A stretch of DNA of 64,000 bases from Argyresthia goedartella (lineage: Eukaryota > Arthropoda > Insecta > Lepidoptera > Argyresthiidae): contig OX463815.1 in NCBI GenBank assembly GCA_949825045.1, positions 29,813,356-29,877,355 of the forward strand, in the 5' to 3' direction. The stretch's first letter is position 1. Every line of letters begins with the position of its first letter. Shown here piece by piece: positions 56,584-64,000 of this stretch. The notes under the pieces are model-generated. The model worked only from the letters and a program-made list of their open reading frames with translations. It ran no database searches and had not been told where the DNA came from. The position numbers and the translations under genes were made by a program.

Positions 56584-57480
56584 AACCTCAAAATATACGT
56601 CAAATCCCATACATTTTTGTTAGACAAGTGTTGAACAGTTGTTTATTTATTTGTGGTAAGGCCCTGAACGTCCGATAATCTACTTTAGATAAATTAATTA
56701 TCTTATTAGTACATGTTTGCATGTTTGCATTAGTACATGGTTAGGATTTGTACCTGCATCTCCTGTGTGAGAAGCAAGCGTGAAACCCGTTAGGCCACTA
56801 ACCGTCTTATTAAAAACATTATATAATTATAGTCTAACATTAAAACTATTCTCAAACGCCATACATTTTGCTTTTTAAACTTGTCATAAAGATAGGTTTA
56901 TTTTTGTAGTAGGAGTGTTTTTATTTTTGGAATAATATATTTACTAGCTTTCATTTCATACCCAAAGTTTACCAACCGAAAAAGTACAAAAAACCTAAGC
57001 TGCTTAAGAATGTTGAAGAAACGATAGATGTATGCCAAGATCGTGAATCAGACGTTGTCTACCCTTTCCTCGGACTAATGGCATTTGTTTGCATGTGACA
57101 TGTAAGTATCAGTTTTCAACTCACTCCAATAATGTGGTGTTCTGGTGCCTGCAATAAAGTTGCTCTTTCAACATACAAATTAATTTATCAAGAGCCCAGA
57201 CTGCGTATTACTTGTAGTTGTTTTGCTGTGGATGTCGTCGTGGGCCAGTCGAAGCAGAAAGAAAATTCTAGTGTTTTCGTAATTGTCTGCCCGACGGTCT
57301 TTCTTTCTGGCGTGCCTGGACGCAATTCAAAAATGTATATTTAAATTCAAATGTGTATGTACAGTTTTCTGTGTAATTTTCTTGCATTCTCAGACTTTAA
57401 GAACTAAACTAGCAATCTTGAGACGTTATGTCACGAGAAGTTTCGAGAAATTATTGTTTTGTATCGTAGGCAAAGGCCTG
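56584..57480. other. SINE-like head and MITE-like fragments, no gene
   Basis: CCTCAAAATATACGTCAAAT and CATACATTTTTGTTAGACAA (56586-56630) resemble sequence at 56228-56270 and 62600-62680, a degenerate dispersed repeat. The rest is unassigned. Confidence 0.4.
56725..56812 (-). mobile_element. tRNA-like SINE head, minus strand
   Basis: On the minus strand TAGTGGCCTAACGGG matches a tRNA A box, and GGTACAAATCC about 40 bp on is a decayed B box. This is a different SINE family from SINE-B. Confidence 0.5.
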
Positions 57481-57486
57481 CATTAA

Positions 57487-57597
57487 AAAACGCTCTCAAC
57501 TCTGAGAGCTATCTCAAGCGCGTGAAAATGACAGGTTTGGTATGGCAAAATCGTCATTGTGAAATACCGAGACAACTCTCAGAGCTGAGAGCGGTTT
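57487..57597. mobile_element. Small MITE with imperfect inverted repeats
   Basis: ACGCTCTCAACTCTGAGAGC on the left pairs with the inverse of CTCTCAGAGCTGAGAGCG on the right, about 27 bp with four mismatches. GTGAAAATGAC continues the symmetry inward. Confidence 0.65.
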
Positions 57598-58018
57598 AAT
57601 ATTACGGACCTGAGTGACAAATTAACGGACTGCGGGGTGTTTTGTTAGATTAAACCAAATATTTGATTTAAAAAACACTCAGTAGCTATCAATGTCCCTT
57701 TTCAGTACACGCTGTAGAGTCCTCAAAGGACGGATATAAGGGAGTTTTAACCCAAAATCCCAAATTTCTGATCAAGGTACCATTTACCAAATCGTCCGTC
57801 CGTCTCATTCGTTCCTCCACAGTGTGAAAGAGAGAGGCGCAACCCATTGTCTAACCGCGAGGAGTTCGACGTTTTTTATCCGCTGACAACGGAAGCTCAA
57901 TTCAGAGCAATCACGATTCACGATACCATGCATACCACTTACTCAACTCAGTGGCGTATTCATAGCTGTGTTAAAACGCTAGTTTGGGCAAACCGGTTTA
58001 ACTCAACTACCAAGAAAT

Positions 58019-58075
58019 GCCATTTCCCGTCATAGGTTTTGAATTTTATTACCATGGCATAGGGTTCAAAATCGC
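58019..58075 (+). repeat. Dispersed module left of the minisatellite
   Basis: CATTTCCCGTCATAGGTTTT, GAATTTTATTACCATGGCAT and GGTTCAAAATC. The same module at 58736-58785 lies to the right of the 27-bp array, so the array sits between two diverged direct repeats. Confidence 0.75.
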
Positions 58076-58099
58076 GATGCCTCGCGCGTGAGCGCGGTC

Positions 58100-58612
58100 A
58101 TGGACCGGTTAAGACCTCAGTGGGTAATGGACCGGTTAAGACCTCAGTGGGTAATGGACCGGTTAAGACCTCAGTGGGTAATGGACCGGTTAAGACCTCA
58201 GTGGGTAATGGACCGGTTAAGACCTCAGTGGGTAATGGACCGGTTAAGACCTCAGTGGGTCATGAACCGGTTAAGACCTCAGTGGGTCATGGACCGGTTA
58301 AGACCTCAGTGGGTAATGGACCGGTTAAGACCTTAGTGGGTCATGGACCGGTTAAGACCTCAGTGGGTCATGGACCGGTTAAGACCTCAGTGGGTAATGG
58401 ACCGGTTAAGACCTCAGTGGGTAATGGACCGGTTAAGACCTCAGTGGGTCATGGACCGGTTAAGACCTCAGTGGGTAATGGACCGGTTAAGACCTCAGTG
58501 GGTAATGGACTGGTTAAGACCTCAGTGGGTAATGGACCGGTTAAGACCTCAGTGGGTCATGGACCGGTTAAGATCTCAGTGGGTAATGGACCGGTTAAGA
58601 CCTCAGTGGGTA
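58100..58612 (+). repeat. 27-bp minisatellite, 19 units
   Basis: The unit is ATGGACCGGTTAAGACCTCA plus GTGGGTA (or GTGGGTC). 19 consecutive copies differ at only a handful of positions besides the final A/C. As 27 is a multiple of 3, two frames stay open (9-residue repeats MDRLRPQWV and GPVKTSVGN/H) while the third has a stop in every unit. The open frames are a by-product: no signal, no flanking coding sequence. The A and C variants are interspersed, as expected of unequal exchange. Confidence 0.96.
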
Positions 58613-58735
58613 AAGATATTAGGTTAAAATGGAGATCTGTCCAATAAGGATCGTATTCTCAGTACATAGCGATGGGCGAAAAGCGAATTGGTTTAACTTC
58701 ACATCGACCCATGTCTTGCCGGCGAGACATTTTCC

Positions 58736-58785
58736 CGTTATAGGTTTTGCATTTTCTTACCAACGCATGAGATTCAAAATTGGAT
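58736..58785 (+). repeat. Dispersed module right of the minisatellite
   Basis: TTTTCCCGTTATAGGTTTTG, CATTTTCTTACCAACGCATG and ATTCAAAATTG. Weaker match than the other three copies of the module. Confidence 0.65.
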
Positions 58786-58789
58786 TGGG

Positions 58790-59580
58790 TCTGTGAGAGG
58801 TGAAGCGATTTATTTTTTGGTTACACACATATTCATATTTAGCGGTTTTTTTCTATGTCGTTCTAGCTCGGTCGTAAAAAAGACGTTCACTAATTTGCCT
58901 TTCTCCCGACGATACGTCAATAAGCTGCCACAGCTGCCGATATTGCCGATACTGGGATGCAGCTCCGTTTGTGAGTCTGCCACCCCATATGGAAAAAGTG
59001 TGACAGTAGTATGCTATGCCGATGTAATTTGACAACCAGGTTTTCAGAGCAGCTGAATCTGTGCATTGAACGTGCCGTTTAATTTAACAAATTGAACGCG
59101 CCTTCCGTCGAGCAAAGTGGCGGATACGAACGTATGATGTCGCTCTTGTTTATGCCAGTAGTTTGTGCCAACACGTGTTAACTCGAATGAGGCGGCATTG
59201 GCACATCGGTGCCGGCGAGTGGACGAAACAACGCGAGCGGAACGCATGAAGTCGGCAACAAAGAGATTGTGCCAATCGGAAACGAAACAAAAAAAAACTA
59301 AATTCGAACTTGGAATTCCTGTGAAAAGCTCGTGTTTGATTGGTCGATGACTCAGACTCGACTGCAGACTGTACAATGTACGAGGTGACTCACGGGATGT
59401 CCAAATTACAGCGTGTAAATTATTTTTATATGAAATGTGTAGTTTTTAAAATGACGGAAAGTGGCCAGAGGAGAATTGGAATAATAAAAAAACCCCCTCG
59501 AAACATTATTGAAACCTTAAAGATAAACATTGGTTTACTTGTTTCCTAATTTGGCAGACATTTTGAACCGTTGAAGTGAT
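58790..59580. other. Unassigned sequence
   Basis: No gene recognised. Frames at 59044-59376 (both strands) have no domain. Confidence 0.4.
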
Positions 59581-59589
59581 TTTAATCAA

Positions 59590-59690
59590 GTCACCATTGC
59601 AGTAACAACCATACAGACAGACACCCAGGAGAGCACATACTCTTCAAAATTATATTATAACACCCCTCTTTTGCGGGGGTTGAAAATAAG
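59590..59690 (+). repeat. Dispersed insect repeat end
   Basis: CATACAGACAGACACCCAGG, AATTATATTATAACACCCCT and CTTTTGCGGGGGTTGAAAAT match the end of a common non-coding insect repeat. A related end lies at 55430-55470. Confidence 0.5.
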
Positions 59691-59699
59691 TAGTAATAA

Positions 59700-61055
59700 C
59701 ATTTTTTGTTCAACATAACTATAAGTATATTGATCACTAGGATTCGCAGTGCAGCTCTAGTTTTGATTGATAGATATCTCATTCGTTGCAGATAATATCT
59801 GGAACTAGGAAAAAGATCCACAAGTCAATCGCGAATTGCTGAAATCTTCAGGGACAGCTGTGGCCCCGCAAAGTCGAGTATATATTTTCAGCGAGAAAAT
59901 AACGTAATACCAGCATATGCTTCCCAGTATTTGTCTATCTGTGATGTTTATTTACATTCCTCAAGTTCAATGCTCGCTGCTGACCTCAGACACGAACCCT
60001 GATCCTTTGGAGCCTCATTTTTGCGACCCGCCGCTTCGGGTTCGACCCTCAGATCCCGTTAGGGTCCGGGATAACTGTTTCAGGGTCGAGGGAGGGTATG
60101 TGTTGTAAATAACACGGTTTTCGTATTTCACGTAGAAGCTACCTATGTCTAGTGGCGCGCGGATGGTTTGCCGATCATTTTTTTAGGTTCCCTTCCCAGT
60201 CATCGGCAAAGTTTCTACGCAATTGTTCATGAATTATCGCAGTAAGGGTTAGCTAGAGCTGCAGGAGTATACAAAGATCCCACAGCCTCTTTTCGAGATA
60301 TGAGGAGCTGGGATTATCTAAGTATCAGCAAATATTGACCAGCTCATCGCCCGTTAGGCGGCTTTTATGATATGAACAAATTATGTACAGCTGCTCATAT
60401 AATGAGAATAATGGTTAAATTTATCAATTCAAAGTTATTAGAATAATATACATAAAATCATGTATTCAGCTATTGTTGACAGGTTAATTTCGCGGCCAAG
60501 CTATCATAAAGATTTCGTGACATCAAACCTCCAAGTCCTTCAATTGTCTCCCTGTATTGAATGTCTACAACAAATAAGGTTATGATTAAATTTAATATCT
60601 CAGTGGAAGTTATCGTAAAATTTCTCAGAATTGAGACAATAACACAATGGGATTTACCGAATAATACCGTATAACTTTCGACTCGTATAATTCAACAGAG
60701 TTTGTTAATCTTTTGTAAAGTAATTCATATTTTAGCTCGCAATTCGCGATAAGGCTTTCCTTTAACAAGTATATTTTGAGATAAGTTTATTCTGTTTGAT
60801 GCAGTACCTACCATGTTCAGACTCCAACCAAGTCAAACAGGAAACGGAAATAGCAAGGCCGGCCTACGTACTAAATCTCTAAGCAGCGTGGCCCAGCCTT
60901 CTTCCTTAAGGGATTAAATATGGCCAGCGCCAGGGGGCGCGAACAAACAAATGCATCTTTAGCTTCAATTCCAGGCTAAACTAGACAACATAAAAATGTA
61001 GGATAAATATATGTTATAAAAGGTCTATAAGAGATAAGAATGGTCTTTTAAAATT
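59700..61055. other. Unassigned sequence
   Basis: Nothing recognisable. Confidence 0.4.
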
Positions 61056-61061
61056 ACCATA

Positions 61062-61109
61062 TTTTAAGTATTAAATATAACAGATATCTGTTATATTTAA
61101 TACTTAAAA
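61062..61109. repeat. Perfect 48-bp palindrome without a loop
   Basis: TTTTAAGTATTAAATATAAC plus AGAT is followed directly by its exact reverse complement; the centre is at 61085/61086. Confidence 0.9.
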
Positions 61110-61129
61110 ATATTTTTCGCAATGCACTA

Positions 61130-62435
61130 TTATACAATTAAATGAACAAGCGCTCGGAGACGAAATCAGTTTCGTATATGAAACTTACACGCAAAAATAG
61201 GTAAAAAAGGGAAATTTTTTAGTTGTTTTTTTTTATTTTTAATGTTATTATTACAGGAGTTTAGTAATATTTTCTATAATTTTCTTGGTCTCGGAGCTCG
61301 GGCTGCCCCGCAAGGCTCTGCGCGGGAGCATGCGTCAGTCTGCTTCGACGCGATGCGACGGATATTTGTTTTCTTTGACTAATTCTCAATGCCATTGGCC
61401 CTTGTTCAGCCTTTAAACGTTTGTTTTATACGCTACATCGAAGTAACTGTTACGGTTTTCTTTACGAAAAACTGGCTAAAACAACAATAACACAACTGGG
61501 CACAACTGGGCCTCTCTCACCCCGTGTGGGAGAAGGTGTGGCGTAATATTTGTTTTGTTTGAAAAGAGTTTTGGGACTTAACAGTCAAATGCTTTCCAAT
61601 CCCAACGTAGGTTTCGTATGCGGAAACATAACAGCGAGTCAAACCCGGACCGGGGGAATCCCCGCTGTTGAAAAAATCACATCGGTCGAACGGGAAGACC
61701 CGCCTCCCCCGTCTAGACAAACAGAGATAAAGGATCTCCATAAGGCATCGGGTAAACGGGCTCGACCCCGCATGCCTCCAGGGTCACGGTGGTTGTGACG
61801 TCACGACTATGACTGTACGAGGATCACCGGGATCCAGCACCCGGAGCCTGCCTGCCCCGAGCGTGGACTCGTGGACATCGCGCAATTTAGAACTGCGCGC
61901 GCACTCAGACAAAAATGTGACATTGACGTGATAAAATGCGCGGCAAACGGGAGTCGCGCGGGGTGCAGTAACCGTAGCATGCCGAGCGCGCGTAGGGGAG
62001 GGGGGGAGGGGGGGTGTTGTCGCGAAAGGTGAGGGGAACTCCTACCGCGTTACGACAATAGTACATTGATGCCCAGGTATAGAAAGTAAGCAATAGATGG
62101 ACGAGTGCCGCAGGTGAGGCCCGCGAAGATGCGAGTCTAACTATTGCACCTTCTACCGAGGCATGTGCTCAACTATGTGCTTTTCACTCCTAATGTAAGG
62201 AAATAAAACAGGTTGAGTACACAGTATAATACACAGTTTAATTAAAAGTAATATTGATATTCGCATTAGGGCAGTTGTGGAATGACAAGGAAATGTTTTT
62301 TCCCGGAACATTTATATTAGTATTTTGTGTCATTTCGGCCGGTATGGAGTGTGATGCCGACCGAAAATAATCGACCAATAGCAGAGTAGAAAGTAAAAAA
62401 GGCCGCTAAACACTACATTTTACTTTGCAAATCTA
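61130..62435. other. Unassigned; GC-rich and G-rich patches
   Basis: CTCGGAGCTCGGGCTGCCCC near 61290 recalls a common lepidopteran transposon interior. GGGGAGGGGGGGAGGGGGGG at 61995-62014 could form a G-quadruplex. A CpG-rich zone spans about 61780-62030. Confidence 0.4.
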
Positions 62436-62440
62436 CATTG

Positions 62441-62546
62441 TTTGACTGTTTTTGAATTGTACTATTAGAAGTACAATTCAAAAACAGTCAAATGAAATTG
62501 AATGAGAGTAGAAAGTAGTTCTTAGGAACTACTTTCTACTCTCATT
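62441..62546. repeat. Two adjacent hairpins (23-bp and 21-bp arms)
   Basis: Hairpin 1: TTTGACTGTTTTTGAATTGT plus ACT (62441-62463) with a perfect partner at 62470-62492. Hairpin 2: AATGAGAGTAGAAAGTAGTT plus C (62501-62521) with a perfect partner at 62526-62546 and loop TTAG. They are 8 bp apart and unrelated in sequence. Confidence 0.9.
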
Positions 62547-62776
62547 TCAATCCATCTTTAACCATATTTCCGAGCAGTGGCGTGAAAAAAATATTAAACA
62601 CAATTTGACCTCAAAAGAAACGTGACTTTATGACTATATGGGTTTGCCCATACATACAAAAAGTGTTGAACAGGAGTTTATTTTTCGTACAGGTTTTTAA
62701 TTTATAAATCGTCACGCTGTTCTTTAGTGTGGCGGCCAGTCCATCGCCGCCAGTTTGGAGAAATATTAAACTGCGC

Positions 62777-62987
62777 GTCAAAAATACTGATTTGCACAGC
62801 AAATATCAGGCCAAAATGCTGCGGTAGCGTAGGTGAAGGGTATCCTAAGCGTATCCTTCGTGTTAGGTTGAACATGTAAGAACAACAAAAAATACTTAAA
62901 ACATAAACTTAAGTACTCATAAAATATTTAAAACATAAAACGTGTTATTGTTGATACTTTTTTGCTGTGCAAATCAGTATTTTTGAT
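62777..62987. mobile_element. MITE with 26-bp inverted repeats and the shared core
   Basis: TCAAAAATACTGATTTGCAC plus AGCAAA at the left is matched by its exact inverse at the right end. The interior has TATCAGGCCAAAATGCTGCG, CTTCGTGTTAGGTTGAACAT and AACTTAAGTAC, the same core as 47605-47760, 7153-7440 and 38107-38469, although its ends differ from those of the last two. Confidence 0.85.
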
Positions 62988-63225
62988 GGGCGATTAAATA
63001 CTAGCCTTAATTTATTAGCCAAAATACAGATGAATAGTTATTTGTAGAACTTTAGGTCCTACGGGTCAAATTCTCACTATTTTCATACAAATCCACACGA
63101 AGTGTGGCACTGAGGACACTGTTTGAGTACCTACTGCGGCGTTTACAAATAGCAGCAGATATACCTTCATAAATGTTACCCGCAAAGTAGGAAAGCCAGG
63201 CATTCTATACAATTCCTAGGCATTG

Positions 63226-63289
63226 TATAGAATGACGGGCCTCTTAACACTATATAACGATATAGTGTTAAGAGGCCCGTCATTCTATA
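63226..63289. repeat. Perfect 30-bp inverted repeat, 4-nt loop
   Basis: TATAGAATGACGGGCCTCTT plus AACACTATAT at 63226-63255 pairs exactly with 63260-63289. Just to its left CATTCTATACAAT/ATTGTATAGAATG (63201-63233) forms a second, overlapping hairpin, so alternative structures compete. Confidence 0.92.
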
Positions 63290-63299
63290 AGAAGACTAA

Positions 63300-63395
63300 A
63301 ATCCCGGTCTTGGATGTTTGTGTGTGTGACGTCACTGTTTCTAGTTCCCACTATATCAACACAGGCTATCCTAGTGTGGGGCCAAAAGCAAGTTA
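63300..63395 (+). mobile_element. SINE-B 3' fragment
   Basis: GGTCTTGGATGTTTGTGTG, GACGTCACTGTTTCTAGTTC and CTAGTGTGGGGCCAAAAGCA; no tRNA head. It lies directly right of the palindrome at 63226-63289. Confidence 0.75.
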
Positions 63396-63501
63396 GTTAG
63401 TTAGTTACTATATACTGGGTGTAACAGTTTTTAGGGACATAATTCTGAACAATCTGAGTTTCTCTGAATTACAAACAAATCACATACAAAAAAAATATAT
63501 A

Positions 63502-63706
63502 TGTCACCGGAAAATAACAAGATCCGCAAAATTAAAAATTTCCTAAAAAAATTTCCGCATGTTTATAAATATACTAATCTAACCTAACCTAACCTAACCT
63601 AACATAACCTAACCTAACCTAACCTAGCCTAATATAATCTAGAAGGAAGTTAATAAATTTCCTAGGAAATTTATAAACTTGCGGATCGTGTTATTTTCCG
63701 GTGACA
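63502..63706. mobile_element. MITE of the TATGTCACCG group carrying telomere-type repeats
   Basis: TGTCACCGGAAAATAACAAG plus ATCCGCAA at the left pairs with the right end with one mismatch over about 28 bp, flanked by TA on both sides (63500-63501, 63707-63708). AATTTCCTA...AATTT motifs continue the symmetry. The centre holds the CCTAA array. The end TGTCACCG is shared with the MITEs at 7153 and 38107. Confidence 0.85.
63576..63635 (+). repeat. Interstitial (CCTAA)n, insect telomere-type repeat
   Basis: About a dozen CCTAA units with few substitutions (one ACATAA and one CCTAG). (TTAGG)n is the usual insect telomere repeat. Its position inside a MITE argues for an internal simple repeat and not a chromosome end. 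Confidence 0.85.
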
Positions 63707-63714
63707 TATATATA

Positions 63715-64000
63715 CACAGTCAGGTCATAAGTTCTGTCACACAATAAAAACTTTTGAATTTAGAACGCTGGCCACAAAAAAGTTTATTGAATTCGAATTT
63801 AGAATTTTTCATGAAAATAAAAATGTGTACTTTTTAGAATTTTCCTCATTTTTAAATATGGAGTGGACACTTAAAGAAGACCGTGTCGCAGTTATTGCGT
63901 TGCATCGTTGCGGTTACGCGCCAATTCAGATTTTCGACTTACTGAAAAATTTGAATATAACCAAAAGATTCGTTTATCGTACCATAAAACGATACAATGA
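63715..64000 (+). mobile_element. maT-type mariner, second copy, cut by the window end
   Basis: It begins CACAGTCAGGTCATAAGTTC after TA at 63713-63714 and matches 4066-4351 with 4 differences in 286 bp and no indels. It stands 8 bp from the end of the preceding MITE, in the TA-rich edge, a natural TA target. Confidence 0.93.
63858..64000 (+). CDS. Mariner transposase N-terminus, partial (continues past the window)
   Basis: From the ATG at 63858 the frame reads MEWTLKEDRVAVIALHRCGY, then LKNLNITKRFVYRTIKRYN, open to the last base. This is the N-terminal helix-turn-helix DNA-binding part of the DD37D mariner enzyme. It differs from the 4209 copy by Arg to Leu at residue 5 and Asn to Lys near residue 37. 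Whether the catalytic part is intact lies outside the window. Confidence 0.85.
   Translation, partial: MEWTLKEDRVAVIALHRCGYAPIQIFDLLKNLNITKRFVYRTIKRYN

Noticed and set aside
58088..58647. Long repetitive open frames over the 27-bp array
   Set aside because: They exist only because the unit length is a multiple of three and lacks stops in two frames. No non-repeat coding sequence flanks them.
63576..63635. A true telomere
   Set aside because: The CCTAA array is only about 60 bp, is imperfect, and lies within a MITE with sequence on both sides.

Overview
The window is eukaryotic, A+T-rich and almost entirely built of transposable elements and their debris. The best guess is a moth or butterfly (Lepidoptera). 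Three things point there: mariner elements with DD37D (maT-like) transposase spacing; tRNA-headed SINEs with tails of a kind common in lepidopteran genomes; and abundant dispersed repeats, among them one beginning GCCAAGTGCGAGTCGG, that I remember from moth and butterfly sequence. A short CCTAA/TTAGG (insect telomere type) array fits an insect. I found no intact host gene, no functional tRNA or rRNA gene and no bacterial-style operon. All convincing coding sequence is transposase or reverse transcriptase, in broken form, apart from one unidentified coding remnant.

Layout. 0-4 kb: SINE, several hairpins and a 382-bp tandem duplication. 4.07-5.38 kb: a complete maT-type mariner with an inactivated transposase. 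5.4-12.5 kb: LINE and SINE tails, a TATGTCACCG-ended MITE, a 616-bp foldback element and dispersed repeats. 15.4-21.1 kb: a minus-strand LINE fragment followed by a long Jockey-like LINE relic, into whose reverse-transcriptase domain a complete Tc1 (DD34E) element has jumped. 21-26 kb: mostly unassigned, with a hAT-type MITE that has a perfect 8-bp target duplication and CpG-rich patches. 26.3-30.1 kb: LINE tails, an inverted repeat pair around a lepidopteran repeat that itself holds a SINE, and a second, minus-strand copy of the Jockey-like LINE. 30.1-30.9 kb: an unrecognised, frameshifted coding remnant. 33.2-34.4 kb: a Ty3/gypsy relic with a 63-bp tandem repeat. 34.7-46.3 kb: tandem duplications, MITEs, SINEs and a CpG-rich block carrying a perfect RFX X-box. 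47-57 kb: MITE cores, an RTE-like tail, a 143-bp recent tandem duplication and a LINE C-terminus. 58.0-58.8 kb: a 19-unit array of a 27-bp minisatellite. 61-64 kb: a dense run of perfect palindromes and MITEs, one holding interstitial telomere-type repeats, ending in a second, 98.6% identical mariner copy cut by the window edge.

The elements do not cooperate as a pathway; what can be read is an insertion history. The LINEs and the GCCAAGTGCG repeats are older hosts. The Tc1 and the SINEs landed inside them. The maT mariner, the hAT MITEs with perfect target duplications and the 143-bp duplication look youngest. All calls rest on reading the sequence by eye; family names are from remembered motifs and not from a database search.
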